Assembly (NCBI RefSeq): GCF_013389595.1
Contig: NZ_CP058306.1
Coordinates: forward strand, 496,001 to 560,000
Direction: 5' to 3'
Source of the DNA: Flavobacterium sp. I3-2
GTDB taxonomy: Bacteria; Bacteroidota; Bacteroidia; Flavobacteriales; Flavobacteriaceae
Length of the DNA stretch: 64,000 nt
The notes under the pieces are model-generated. The model ran no database searches. It saw only the letters and a program-made list of their open reading frames with translations, and was not told the DNA's origin. The position numbers were made by a program, and so were the translations under genes. Shown piece after piece: positions 55,574 to 64,000 of this stretch; within the stretch, counting starts at the first letter, position 1; each line of letters opens with the position of its first letter.

Positions 55574-56458
55574 ATGAAGTTTGCCATTTACGCACAAGTT
55601 TACAAACCAGCGAATAATGCAATTGTAAAATCATTAATCCAATCCATTCAAAACAAAAAAGGTCAAATCAGTTTTGAGTTGAATTATTACAATGAATTGA
55701 TTAAAGAAAAAATCATTGAACCGATTTTTGAAACATTTACCAATCATATTGATTTAGCTGATGACACCAAATTTTTTGTAAGTATTGGTGGTGATGGTTC
55801 CATGTTACGTGCAGCAAATTTTGTAAAAAGTAAAAATGTGCCGATTGTTGGAATAAACGCAGGTCGTTTAGGTTTTCTTGCTAACGTTCAACAAGATGCA
55901 ATTTCAGAATTGATACCATTATTGTTCGAAAACAAGTATACACTTTCTCGAAGAACCTTATTAAAATTAGATTCACCTGAACCAAGTCAAACTCCGTTTG
56001 AAATCAATTTTGCATTAAACGAAATAACAATTTCACGTAAAAATACTACTTCGATGATAACTATAGAAACGTATATCAACGAAGAATTTTTAGCAACCTA
56101 TTGGGCAGATGGAATCATCATTTCAACACCAACTGGTTCAACCGGATATTCATTAAGTTGTGGCGGACCAATCATCACTCCAGACTCAAACTGCTTGGTA
56201 ATCACACCCATTGCACCTCATAATCTAACTACACGTCCATTAATTATAAATGACAGAAGTAGAATAAAAATGAAAATCTCTGGACGCGAACCTCAATTTT
56301 TATTATCTATTGATTCTGAAACAGCTGCAATGGACAACGAAACCGAAATTGAAATTTCGCTTGCACACCATACCGTTAATATGGTTGAATTTCCGGATGT
56401 AACTTTTCTGAGAACGCTGAGAAATAAATTACTTTGGGGAGAAGACAAAAGAAATTAA
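55574..56458 (+). CDS. nadK: NAD kinase
   Basis: 294 residues, phosphorylates NAD to NADP. The GGDGSML motif (near 72) gives the catalytic Asp, and GINAGRLGFLANV (near 95), the NE region INFALNEITI, and TPTGSTGYSLSCGGPI (near 191) complete the ATP-NAD kinase fold. It follows the CBS gene with a two-base gap. DUF6089 follows after about 115 bases with its own -7 element. Confidence 0.97.
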   Translation: MKFAIYAQVYKPANNAIVKSLIQSIQNKKGQISFELNYYNELIKEKIIEPIFETFTNHIDLADDTKFFVSIGGDGSMLRAANFVKSKNVPIVGINAGRLGFLANVQQDAISELIPLLFENKYTLSRRTLLKLDSPEPSQTPFEINFALNEITISRKNTTSMITIETYINEEFLATYWADGIIISTPTGSTGYSLSCGGPIITPDSNCLVITPIAPHNLTTRPLIINDRSRIKMKISGREPQFLLSIDSETAAMDNETEIEISLAHHTVNMVEFPDVTFLRTLRNKLLWGEDKRN

Positions 56459-56547
56459 TAGAAAATAATTCTAATTTTTTAGCGTTATACTAACTAAATA
56501 ATTAATTAATTTCAATTTTGAAAATAACAATTATTGATTTACATTAG

Positions 56548-56555
56548 TATATTTG
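56548..56555 (+). promoter_or_regulatory. -7 element of the DUF6089-uppS-bamA unit
   Basis: TATATTTG, exact match, 17 bases before the ATG at 56573. -33 box at a suitable distance not found. Confidence 0.45.
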
Positions 56556-56572
56556 CAAATTAATAGATACCT

Positions 56573-57262
56573 ATGATTCGAAATTTAATAACATTTTTTG
56601 CTTTGGCAATGTGCGTAAATTCAAACGCACAAATACATGAAATCGGAGTAACCATAGGTGGCGCAAATCACATTGGTGATATTGGCGCTACAAATTACAT
56701 AGCACCAAAAGATTTAGGATTTGGAATTCAATACCGTTGGAACAGAAGCCCAAGACATTCTTGGAGAGCTTCGTATACCTATATGGGAATATCCGGCAAA
56801 GATGCAAAATCTGACATGGGGAGCAGAAAATTAAGAAATTTAAGTTTCGAAAATAAAATACACGAAGCTTCATTAGGTATTGAATTTAACTTCTTTGAGT
56901 TTGATCTTCATAACGAATGGTTTGCCTTCACTCCATATATTTATACAGGATTGGCAGGTTTTAAATTCGATGAAACCTATTTTAACAAAACCAACACACA
57001 AGTTAAATACGGAAATGGTTATTCAATGGCAATTCCTATTCATGTTGGAGTAAAAGCATTAATCGACAAAAGATTTGTATTAAGTGCTGAGGTTGGAGCT
57101 AGATATACATTTACAGACAATTTAGATGGAAATCATCCAAAAGATGCGAATTATTCATCAAACCAATTCGGAAACACTTTATCGAAAGATTGGTATGTTT
57201 TTACAGGACTAAGCCTTTCATATACATTTGGAAAAAACCCTTGCTACTGCGCACCTAATTAA
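56573..57262 (+). CDS. DUF6089 outer-membrane beta-barrel protein
   Basis: 229 residues. The signal peptide ends SNAQ and the mature protein starts EIGVTIGGANHIGDIGAT, with eight or so amphipathic strands ending SLSYTFG plus a Cys-containing tail (NPCYCAPN). The family is encoded immediately before uppS-bamA in many Flavobacteriia and is presumed to be an outer-membrane barrel. Its stop overlaps the uppS start by one base. Confidence 0.8.
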   Translation: MIRNLITFFALAMCVNSNAQIHEIGVTIGGANHIGDIGATNYIAPKDLGFGIQYRWNRSPRHSWRASYTYMGISGKDAKSDMGSRKLRNLSFENKIHEASLGIEFNFFEFDLHNEWFAFTPYIYTGLAGFKFDETYFNKTNTQVKYGNGYSMAIPIHVGVKALIDKRFVLSAEVGARYTFTDNLDGNHPKDANYSSNQFGNTLSKDWYVFTGLSLSYTFGKNPCYCAPN

Positions 57263-58002
57263 TGAATACAGAATTTAAATTAAATAAAGAAAAGTTACCA
57301 AAACACTTAGCAATAATCATGGATGGTAACGGAAGATGGGCTAAGAAAAATGGATTTCTAAGAACAATCGGGCATGAAAACGGAGTTAACACCGTTCGAA
57401 AAATCGTAGAAGCATGTACTGAATTTGGGATAGAATATCTAACTTTATATGCGTTTTCGACAGAAAATTGGAACCGACCAAAATTTGAAGTTCAGATGCT
57501 TATGAAGCTTTTAGTTAAGTCTTTAAAAAAAGAAATTAAAACCTTCACTAAAAACAATATCCGCTTAAATGCAATCGGAAATTTAGACAATCTCCCATCA
57601 GAAGTTCGCAAAGAATTAACAGAAGTTTTAGAAAAAACGAAAGAAAACACAAAACTAACTTTAACACTTGCATTAAGCTATGGCTCTAGAGAAGAGCTAG
57701 TTTCAGCTACAAAAGAGCTATGTAATAAAGTTAAAAATAATATAATTTCAATCGAAGATATTGACGAATCCATTATTAATAATCATCTTTACACTAAATT
57801 GATGCCTGATGTAGATTTGGTTATTAGAACCAGTGGTGAACAACGAATTAGTAATTTTTTATTATGGCAAATTGCTTATGCTGAGTTGTATTTCACTGAA
57901 GTTTTATGGCCTGATTTCACTAAAGACCATTTAATGGAAGCGTTACAAAATTATCAAGATAGAGAAAGACGCTTTGGTAAAACAAGCGAACAATTAAAAT
58001 AA
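57262..58002 (+). CDS. uppS: undecaprenyl pyrophosphate synthase
   Basis: cis-Prenyltransferase of 246 residues making the C55 carrier for peptidoglycan. IIMDGNGRWAKKNG near 18 holds the catalytic Asp and Gly-Asn-Gly-Arg, LTLYAFSTENWNRP near 68 follows, and RTSGEQRISNFLLWQIAYAELYF near 195 the C-terminal signature. Directly precedes bamA with 15 bases between. Confidence 0.96.
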   Translation: MNTEFKLNKEKLPKHLAIIMDGNGRWAKKNGFLRTIGHENGVNTVRKIVEACTEFGIEYLTLYAFSTENWNRPKFEVQMLMKLLVKSLKKEIKTFTKNNIRLNAIGNLDNLPSEVRKELTEVLEKTKENTKLTLTLALSYGSREELVSATKELCNKVKNNIISIEDIDESIINNHLYTKLMPDVDLVIRTSGEQRISNFLLWQIAYAELYFTEVLWPDFTKDHLMEALQNYQDRERRFGKTSEQLK

Positions 58003-58017
58003 GTAAAACAAATACCA

Positions 58018-60702
58018 ATGTTTCATAAAAGCATAAAATATCTAATTCCCCTTTGCATAGGAATTGTATCTCAAGTAAATGCACAAGAAATTGTAACAGA
58101 AACAGAAATTTCTGAAAATGTTATAAACAGAGAAGATTACGGAGTTAGAACCTATAAATTGGGTAACATTACAGTAACTGGAAATGTTAAATACAACGAA
58201 CTTACTATCTTAACTTTTACAGGTTTGGAGAAAGGTCAAGAAATTAACATTCCTGGAGAAGAGATTCCCGATGCGATAAAAAAGCTTTGGAAACTTAATT
58301 ATTTTAGCGATATTAATTTTTATGAAACTTCTATAGTTGGTGATGTAATTAACCTAGAACTTAATCTAAACGAACTTCCACGTTTAAATGAGATTACATT
58401 AAATGGCTTAAAAAAAGCAAAAAAGACTGAAATCTTAAAAGATTTAGATATCAAACAAGGAGCTGTAATTAACGACAATTTAATTACAACTACTAAAAAC
58501 TATATTCAAAACAAATATAAAAAAGATGGTTTTTTCAATTCGAAAGTTGACATAAAAACGGTTGATTCTGGAGACGGAAAAACTCAAAACATGATTATCG
58601 ATTTTGATAAAGGCAAGAAAGTTAAAATCGAATCAATCAATATCGAAGGAAATTCAAAGTTAACAAACGCTCAGATTAAGAAAGCGATGAAGGAAACAAA
58701 AACACGTAGTGTATTGAATCCTAAACGTATCTTTAAATCGTCTAAGTATATTGAAAAAAACTATAAATCAGATTTAAATAGTGTAATTGATAAGTACAAA
58801 GAAAACGGATATAGAGACGCCCAAATTGTAGAAGAAAAAGCAACCTATAATCCAAAAACAAATCGTGTAAAAATCGACCTTAAAGTTGAAGAAGGAAACC
58901 AATATTACATTGGAAACATCCGTTTTGTTGGAAACACAATTTACCCAGACCGTCACTTAAGAAACGTTCTTGGAATTAAAAACGGTGATTTGTATAATGG
59001 TGTTTTACTTCAGAAAAAAATTGCAGATCAATCAAATCCTGATGCATTCGATTTACAAAACGAATACCACAATCATGGATATTTATTTGCACAAGTAATT
59101 CCTGTTGAAACTAGAACATATAACGATACCATTGACTATGATATTCGAATTATAGAAGGTCCACTTGCTCGTTATAATAACATCACAGTTACTGGTAACA
59201 ACAAAACACATGATAATATTATTTACAGAGAATTAAGTACAAGACCAGGTCAAATCTGGAGTAAAGCAGATGTTATTGAAACTATTCGTCGTTTAGGTGG
59301 AATGGGAATTTTTGATGCTGAATCTATCACACCTGATGTAAAACCAGATCCTTATGAAGGAAAAGTAGACATCAACTGGGACGTAACCGAAAACGGACAA
59401 AGTCAAGTTGAGGTACAAGGAGGTTATGGTGGTGGAGCGCTTATTGGTACTCTAGCTTTATCATTCAACAACTTTTCAGCACGAAATGTTTTCAACAAAG
59501 ACGCTTACAAACCTTTCCCAATGGGAGATGCTCAAAGAATGTCTTTAAGAATTCAAGCAAGTACATATTACAGAACATTTAGTGTAAGTTTTTCTGAACC
59601 TTGGTTTAGAGGTCGTAAACCAATTTCATTATTTGGATCAGTTTCTCATAGTAGACAATTTGCATACAATTACAGCAACTACAAAGTGGATCGTTCACAA
59701 GGATTAAACATCACAAGTGTGAACTTTGGTTTCGCAAAAAGATTAAGTGTTCCTGATGATTTCTTTACCGTTTCTCATTCAATTGGGTTTCAATATTATG
59801 ATTTAAATAATTATGATTATGGTTTATTCAACTTTAAAAACGGTAGTTCAAAAAACCTAAGCTATAATTTCAATTTAACTAGAGATAGTAGAGGTCAGAA
59901 CCCGATATTTCCAAAATACGGATCATTGTTAAGTTTTGATGCTAAATTAACACCTCCATATTCTTTGTTTAATAAAATAGATTATGGTAACTTAGGCAAC
60001 GAAAGAGAGTACAAAGTTAGAACTACTCAAATTCAAACAAATCCTAAAACAGGTGCAGATATTCCAATCGGAACGTATTTAGACAAGCAAGGATTACCTG
60101 TAGCAAATTGGGAAGATGCAGCACCTAATGAAGAAAAAATCGATCAAAAACGTTTTAATTGGTTAGAGTATTATAAAATCAATTTGAAAGCAGAATGGTA
60201 TTCTAATTTATTTGCTGATTTAGTTTTAAAAACATCTGGACAATTCGGATTTTTAGGAGCTTATAATCAAGGTAGAGGTTTAATTCCTTTTGAAAGATAT
60301 TATTTAGGAGGAAGTGGAATGATTAATTATTCAATGGATGGTAGAGAAAATATTGCATTGAGAGGTTACCCAGACAACTCTTTATCCCCAGTAAATTCAA
60401 ATGGTGTTGATATTGGTGGAACTGTGTACAATAAATTTGCCCTAGAATTACGTTATCCTATAACACTTAAACAATCTATGAGTGCTTACGTATTAGGATT
60501 CTTTGATGCTGGTGCTTCTTATGCGTCATTCAAAAACTATAATCCGTTTAAGTTACAACGTGGAGCCGGAGCCGGAGTACGTGTACACATGCCAATGTTT
60601 GGTCTTTTAGGAATTGATTTCGGATATGGATTTGATAAGATTCCTGGAACAAATCAAAAAGGTGGCTATCAAGTACACTTTGTCTTAGGGCAACAGTTCT
60701 AA
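58018..60702 (+). CDS. bamA: outer-membrane protein assembly factor BamA
   Basis: 894 residues: signal peptide ending NAQ, five POTRA domains (about 35-430, each with an N-terminal ITVTGN or IEGNSKLT strand), and an Omp85 barrel (about 470-894). GGSGMINYS and ALRGYPDN near 770 are the conserved barrel-6 loop motif, and the last strand ends QVHFVLGQQF with the required C-terminal Phe. It inserts beta-barrels into the outer membrane. Flanked by uppS and ompH genes. Confidence 0.95.
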   Translation: MFHKSIKYLIPLCIGIVSQVNAQEIVTETEISENVINREDYGVRTYKLGNITVTGNVKYNELTILTFTGLEKGQEINIPGEEIPDAIKKLWKLNYFSDINFYETSIVGDVINLELNLNELPRLNEITLNGLKKAKKTEILKDLDIKQGAVINDNLITTTKNYIQNKYKKDGFFNSKVDIKTVDSGDGKTQNMIIDFDKGKKVKIESINIEGNSKLTNAQIKKAMKETKTRSVLNPKRIFKSSKYIEKNYKSDLNSVIDKYKENGYRDAQIVEEKATYNPKTNRVKIDLKVEEGNQYYIGNIRFVGNTIYPDRHLRNVLGIKNGDLYNGVLLQKKIADQSNPDAFDLQNEYHNHGYLFAQVIPVETRTYNDTIDYDIRIIEGPLARYNNITVTGNNKTHDNIIYRELSTRPGQIWSKADVIETIRRLGGMGIFDAESITPDVKPDPYEGKVDINWDVTENGQSQVEVQGGYGGGALIGTLALSFNNFSARNVFNKDAYKPFPMGDAQRMSLRIQASTYYRTFSVSFSEPWFRGRKPISLFGSVSHSRQFAYNYSNYKVDRSQGLNITSVNFGFAKRLSVPDDFFTVSHSIGFQYYDLNNYDYGLFNFKNGSSKNLSYNFNLTRDSRGQNPIFPKYGSLLSFDAKLTPPYSLFNKIDYGNLGNEREYKVRTTQIQTNPKTGADIPIGTYLDKQGLPVANWEDAAPNEEKIDQKRFNWLEYYKINLKAEWYSNLFADLVLKTSGQFGFLGAYNQGRGLIPFERYYLGGSGMINYSMDGRENIALRGYPDNSLSPVNSNGVDIGGTVYNKFALELRYPITLKQSMSAYVLGFFDAGASYASFKNYNPFKLQRGAGAGVRVHMPMFGLLGIDFGYGFDKIPGTNQKGGYQVHFVLGQQF

Positions 60703-60729
60703 TGGCACAATATTTGAAAAATAACATTT

Positions 60730-61881
60730 ATGAAAAATTTTTTAGTTTCGATTCTTTTTCTTTCAGTTAGTTCATTTGTTTTCGGACAGAATGGCAAAAC
60801 TGCTTATGTTGATATTTATCATATATTAAAAAAGAGTCCCGAATATACCGAGGCAAATTTGGAACTAGAAAAACGTGTCAAAGATTGGCAATCACAAATC
60901 AATAAGAAAAAAGCAGAAGTCACAAAAATGAAAGATGCTTTACTAACTGAACGCGCATTGTTAACAAGTCAGCTTATTGAAGAAAAAGAAGATGAAATCA
61001 GAATGGTTGAATCAGAACTTAATACGCTTCAACAAGAAAAATTTGGCACAGATGGTGATTATTTCAATCAACATCAGAATATATACAAACCTATTTTAGA
61101 TCAAATTCATACGATAACAAATGATATTGCTGCTAAAAAGAAATATGATGTAGTCCTAGTAAAAGGAGATGGCAACACCATGCTTTATGCAAACAAGCGC
61201 AATGATATTACGGATCTTGTATTAAAAGAAATGGAGCGTAGCCGTACTCGTGGTAAATTATCTAAAAAAGAAATTGCTGATTTAGAAGCACAAGATAAAA
61301 TTGCCGAAAGTAAAGAAAGACAACGTAACAAAAGAGATGAATTAAGAGAAAGACAAAAAGATATTGAATCAGGATTATTAAATCCATCAAATACAAACGA
61401 AAATAACCGCGAATCAAATCCGATTGGTCCTACTGAAACAGATGCTGAAAAAAGAAATAGAATCAACCAAGAACGAATCGCTGAAGCTAAAAAGAAACAA
61501 GAGGAAATTAGAGCTGCACAACTTGAAAAGATTGAAGCTCAAAAGTTAGCAATAAAAAAGAAACAAGAAGAATTAAAACTTGCTCGAGAAAAAGCAGCAC
61601 AAGATGCATTAGATAGAAAAAACAATATTGGTCAAAAATCTAACAGCACTCAAAATTCTCAAAAAGAGATGACGGAAAAGCAGAAAGAAATGATGGAAGC
61701 TCGTCTACAAAAAGCTAAAGAAGCAAAAGAAAAAAGAGACCAATTGTTAGCCGAACGAAAATTAGCTGCTCAAAAACGCCAAGAAGAGGCTAAAAAACTT
61801 CAAGAAGAACGTATACAAAAAATGAAAGAAGATAAAGAAAAACGTTTGAAAGAATTAGAAGAAAGAAAGAAAAATAATTAA
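60730..61881 (+). CDS. OmpH/Skp-family periplasmic chaperone with long charged helical extension
   Basis: 383 residues. Residues 1-19 are a signal peptide and about 20-170 the OmpH/Skp domain (GKTAYVDIYHILKKSPEY, coiled coil, VVLVKGDGNTMLYAN). Standard Skp is about 160 residues; this one continues for about 200 residues in a Lys/Glu/Arg/Gln-rich stretch, predicted long coiled coil, interrupted by an Asn/Pro linker near 215-235. The Skp part should carry unfolded outer-membrane proteins to BamA encoded just upstream. The role of the extension is unknown. Confidence 0.85.
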   Translation: MKNFLVSILFLSVSSFVFGQNGKTAYVDIYHILKKSPEYTEANLELEKRVKDWQSQINKKKAEVTKMKDALLTERALLTSQLIEEKEDEIRMVESELNTLQQEKFGTDGDYFNQHQNIYKPILDQIHTITNDIAAKKKYDVVLVKGDGNTMLYANKRNDITDLVLKEMERSRTRGKLSKKEIADLEAQDKIAESKERQRNKRDELRERQKDIESGLLNPSNTNENNRESNPIGPTETDAEKRNRINQERIAEAKKKQEEIRAAQLEKIEAQKLAIKKKQEELKLAREKAAQDALDRKNNIGQKSNSTQNSQKEMTEKQKEMMEARLQKAKEAKEKRDQLLAERKLAAQKRQEEAKKLQEERIQKMKEDKEKRLKELEERKKNN

Positions 61882-61917
61882 ATATTAAATCAAAAACAAT
61901 TAAATAGTACGATTAAA

Positions 61918-62430
61918 ATGAGAAAATTAAAAAGTTTAGTAATTGCAGCAGTTTTATTTTTAGGAGTAAATTCAAATATGACAGCTCAAACAAAAGTTGC
62001 ACATATTAATTTAAGTGAATTAATTCCTTTAATGCCAGAAGTTAAAGCTGCAAATGACCAAATAAAAAAATTAGCTGAAGGTTTTGATAAAGACTATAAA
62101 GCAATGACAACTGAATACCAAACAAAAGCTGAGAAATACAGTAAAGAAGCTCCAACAGCAGGTGACGCATTAAACGAAACCAGATCAAGAGAGTTACAAG
62201 AATTTGGTGTTAGAATTGAAAAATTTGAACAAACAGCACAAGCTGAATTACAAAAAAAGCAAGTTGAATTAAACACACCAATTTTAGAAAAAGCAAGATT
62301 AGCAATTCATAAAGTTGCTAAAGCTAAAGGTTACGAAATGGTTTTAGATTCAACTCCTGGAGCTGGAGTTATCATGGCAGACACAGGAGATATTTTCCAA
62401 GATGTTAAAGCTGAATTAAAAATAAAATAA
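61918..62430 (+). CDS. OmpH/Skp-family periplasmic chaperone
   Basis: 170 residues, the usual Skp length: signal peptide ending MTAQ, then KVAHINLSELIPLMPEVKAAND, a coiled-coil arm (about 45-125) and the C-terminal KGYEMVLDSTPGAGVIMADTG core. Second ompH gene in the bamA cluster, as in other Flavobacteriia, 36 bases after the first. Both probably serve outer-membrane protein delivery. Confidence 0.93.
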   Translation: MRKLKSLVIAAVLFLGVNSNMTAQTKVAHINLSELIPLMPEVKAANDQIKKLAEGFDKDYKAMTTEYQTKAEKYSKEAPTAGDALNETRSRELQEFGVRIEKFEQTAQAELQKKQVELNTPILEKARLAIHKVAKAKGYEMVLDSTPGAGVIMADTGDIFQDVKAELKIK

Positions 62431-62450
62431 TATCCGTATAGATAAATATA

Positions 62451-62485
62451 AAACTGTCAGAAATGGCAGTTTTTTTTTATTTTTG
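62451..62485 (+). terminator. ompH terminator with murI -7 element in its T-run
   Basis: Stem AAACTGTC/GGCAGTTT with one G-T pair, followed by nine T. TATTTTTG (62478-62485) begins at the end of the T-run, six bases before the murI ATG at 62491, implying a leaderless or nearly leaderless murI mRNA. Confidence 0.65.
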
Positions 62486-62490
62486 TATTT

Positions 62491-63270
62491 ATGAAAGAGT
62501 ACAATCCCATTGGTTTATTTGATTCAGGAATTGGAGGAACAACAATTTGGAGAGAAGTAAACAAATTACTTCCTAATGAAGATACTATCTATTTAGCGGA
62601 TAGTAAAAATGCTCCGTATGGTCAAAAAAGTAAAGAAGAAATTATTCATTTAAGTGAAAAAAATGTAGAGTTTTTACTTAATAAAAATTCAAAAATAATA
62701 GTTATAGCCTGTAACACCGCAACAACCAACGCTATTGATTATTTAAGAGCAAAATATAAAACTCCTTTAATTGGACTTGAACCAGCCATCAAACCCGCAT
62801 CAAACCAATCAAAAACTGGCGTAATTGGCGTTTTAGCAACAAAAAGTACAATCGAAAGCGAATTGTTCCAAAAGGGCGTAAACACCTTTGAGAACACTGA
62901 AATAATCACTCAGATTGGCTATAATTTAGTTTCACTTATTGAATCTGGTCAAATAAATTCAAAAACAACAAAAAAATTATTAGAAGAGTATTTGAATCCG
63001 ATGATTGAAAAAAATATCGACCAGCTTGTGTTAGGTTGTACACACTATCCATATCTGATTCCAATCATCAAACAAATAATACCTGATACAATTAAAATTA
63101 TAGATTCAGGAGAAGCTGTAGCAAAACAAACAAAAAATATTTTAAACTCATTAAATCTATTAAACTTAACTAATATTCATCCTAAAAATGAATTTTTTAT
63201 TAATACAGATTCATCAGTACTAAAATCTTTTTTACCTAATATAAATTCTGTTTATGAATTAGACTTTTAA
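62491..63270 (+). CDS. murI: glutamate racemase
   Basis: 259 residues, supplies D-glutamate for peptidoglycan. N-terminal GLFDSGIGGTTIWREV, the two catalytic Cys in VIACNTATTNA (near 74) and LGCTHYPYL (near 182), and LADSKNAPYGQKS near 35 confirm the Asp/Glu racemase fold. Promoter is at the end of the ompH terminator. Confidence 0.96.
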   Translation: MKEYNPIGLFDSGIGGTTIWREVNKLLPNEDTIYLADSKNAPYGQKSKEEIIHLSEKNVEFLLNKNSKIIVIACNTATTNAIDYLRAKYKTPLIGLEPAIKPASNQSKTGVIGVLATKSTIESELFQKGVNTFENTEIITQIGYNLVSLIESGQINSKTTKKLLEEYLNPMIEKNIDQLVLGCTHYPYLIPIIKQIIPDTIKIIDSGEAVAKQTKNILNSLNLLNLTNIHPKNEFFINTDSSVLKSFLPNINSVYELDF

Positions 63271-63271
63271 C

Positions 63272-63306
63272 AAAAAAATCTTCAAATTAATTTGAAGATT
63301 TTTTTT
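63272..63306. terminator. bidirectional terminator between murI and gamma-carbonic anhydrase
   Basis: Perfect palindrome with stem ATCTTCAAATT/AATTTGAAGAT, A-run before and T-run after. Confidence 0.85.
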
Positions 63307-63307
63307 G

Positions 63308-63817
63308 TTATTGCCAACTTGAATACATGATGTAATTATTTGCGATTCGTTCGATTTCTCCTTTAAAATCGGAAGCTTCTAAATCTTTTACTTTTTTGGC
63401 TGGAATTCCAGCATAAATAGCATTAGATTCTAAAATTGAATTTTGAGTTACAACCGAACCTGCTCCGATGATTACATTACTTTTAACGATACAATTATCC
63501 ATCACAATAGCCCCCATTCCGATTAAGACATCATCTTCTATAGTACAGCCATGAACAATTGCATTATGCCCGATAGAAACATTATTCCCAATTATTGTTG
63601 CGTGTTTTAAGTACGTACAATGAATAACTGCTCCATCTTGTATATTTACTTTGTTACCAATTTTTATTGCGTTTACATCGCCTCTTATTACAGCATTATA
63701 CCAAACACTACACTGAATTCCGAATGTAACATCTCCAACTATAGTAGCATTTTCTGCCAAATAACAATCATCTGGAATCTTTGGAGTAATTCCGTTTATT
63801 TCTTTTATTAAAGCCAT
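63308..63817 (-). CDS. gamma-carbonic-anhydrase-like protein (LbH hexapeptide repeat)
   Basis: 169 residues of left-handed beta-helix hexapeptide repeats (e.g. AENATIVGDVTFG, IGNKVNIQDGAVIH, ATIIGNNVSIGHNAIVHGCTIED) of the YrdA/PaaY/CaiE type. Histidines that would bind zinc in Cam-type enzymes are present (VIHCT, SIGHNAIVHG). Carbonic anhydrase activity is therefore possible, though many members are uncharacterised. The window also has a beta-class lipoprotein enzyme at 2089-2805. Confidence 0.88.
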   Translation of the reverse strand: MALIKEINGITPKIPDDCYLAENATIVGDVTFGIQCSVWYNAVIRGDVNAIKIGNKVNIQDGAVIHCTYLKHATIIGNNVSIGHNAIVHGCTIEDDVLIGMGAIVMDNCIVKSNVIIGAGSVVTQNSILESNAIYAGIPAKKVKDLEASDFKGEIERIANNYIMYSSWQ

Positions 63818-63834
63818 TTTATAATTAAATTAAA

Positions 63835-63860
63835 AAAATCCCGATAAATATCGGGATTTT
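63835..63860 (-). terminator. terminator of the partial outer-membrane protein gene
   Basis: Stem ATCCCGAT/ATCGGGAT with a short AAAT-type loop and a T-run on the minus strand. Confidence 0.75.
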
Positions 63861-63866
63861 ATTTTA

Positions 63867-63998
63867 TTAGAAGTTAACTGAAGGACAGCTACATTTATAA
63901 CTTGAGTTTCTACATAAAAAATTAAACCCTAATGTTAATTGATGGAATCCACCCTTTTCGAATTTAACATCACCAAATTGATGAGAATAAGTATAACC
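63867..63998 (-). CDS. 3' end of an outer-membrane protein gene (possibly PorP/SprF family)
   Basis: Only the last 43 codons lie in the window. The product ends with amphipathic strands (GYTYSHQFGD, FHQLTLGFNF) and a Cys-rich tail (CRNSSYKCSCPSVNF) with a terminal Phe, typical of outer-membrane barrels. The ending resembles PorP/SprF type IX secretion proteins, which would fit porT and gldA elsewhere in the window, but the fragment is too short to be sure. It ends at a strong terminator. Confidence 0.4.
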   Translation of the reverse strand, partial: GYTYSHQFGDVKFEKGGFHQLTLGFNFLCRNSSYKCSCPSVNF

Positions 63999-64000
63999 TA

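Noticed and set aside
1..64000. CRISPR array, insertion sequence, tRNA or rRNA
   Set aside because: No regularly spaced repeats, transposase motifs, terminal inverted repeats or structured RNA gene were seen on either strand by eye.

Overview
The window is a low-GC, densely packed chromosomal segment from a member of the Bacteroidota, almost certainly class Flavobacteriia and probably family Flavobacteriaceae. Evidence: GldA and PorT (gliding and type IX secretion), a DAHP synthase fused to chorismate mutase, a TamL-type Omp85 lipoprotein, DUF3857, DUF5686 and DUF6089 proteins, DUF151 nuclease fused to a UVR motif, no convincing Shine-Dalgarno sequences, and many copies of the Bacteroidota -7 promoter element TAnnTTTG. 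The genus cannot be fixed from the sequence alone. No rRNA, tRNA, insertion sequence, prophage or CRISPR array was seen. It is core rather than accessory DNA.

Layout. 1-19.7 kb is mostly minus strand: SIMPL protein (+), then queA, a lipoprotein beta-carbonic anhydrase, aroA, a MazG-like pyrophosphohydrolase, three small tandem two-helix membrane proteins, two DUF3857/transglutaminase-fold proteins, dtd, rsgA and aroF-pheA. gldA stands alone on the plus strand. Minus-strand genes resume with a DUF2807 lipoprotein, a PagL-like lipid A deacylase, a deoxynucleoside kinase, a secreted propeller-like protein, folA-thyA, a DUF151 nuclease and etfB-etfA. 20-32.9 kb is mainly plus strand: two secreted proteins, pdhB, a DUF5686 outer-membrane protein, ppa, a 39-residue membrane protein, menG-porT, an rRNA/tRNA methyltransferase (minus), tamL, fbaA and accD. 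An FtsX-type permease (minus) and purH follow. 35.9-41.5 kb is the rod-shape operon mreB-mreC-mreD-mrdA-rodA. 41.5-54.8 kb holds a coiled-coil secreted protein, a blaI-blaR1 pair, two tandem paralogous lipoproteins, tig-clpP-clpX, a DUF360 membrane protein, a FadL porin with an SGNH-hydrolase lipoprotein, an alpha/beta hydrolase and pdxJ. 54.9-64 kb is an envelope-biogenesis run: CBS protein-nadK, DUF6089-uppS-bamA-ompH-ompH, murI, gamma-carbonic anhydrase (minus), and the 3' end of an outer-membrane protein.

Functional themes. Cell-envelope construction dominates: peptidoglycan precursors and carrier (murI, uppS), elongation machinery (mre/mrdA/rodA), outer-membrane assembly (bamA, ompH x2, tamL), T9SS/gliding (gldA, porT, possibly a PorP/SprF fragment) and lipid A editing. 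The rest is nucleotide and folate metabolism (purH, thyA, folA, dNK), aromatic biosynthesis (aroF-pheA, aroA), central metabolism (pdhB, fbaA, accD, ppa, etfAB) and proteostasis (tig, clpPX).

The most interesting structural signal is a recurrent arrangement in which a gene's promoter is nested inside, or abuts, the terminator hairpin of the gene upstream. The -7 element lies in the loop or next to a stem arm and the predicted start falls in a stem arm, so transcripts from that promoter would lack one arm and escape termination. It is seen at etfA/DUF151, DUF360/tig, DUF5686/ppa, carbonic anhydrase/queA, pdhB/DUF5686 and tig/clpP. Other points: a zinc-finger-less AccD, a pair of active and inactive transglutaminase-fold proteins, a BlaI operator overlapping the -7 element, and a tandem lipoprotein duplication that appears to have copied the clpX terminator.
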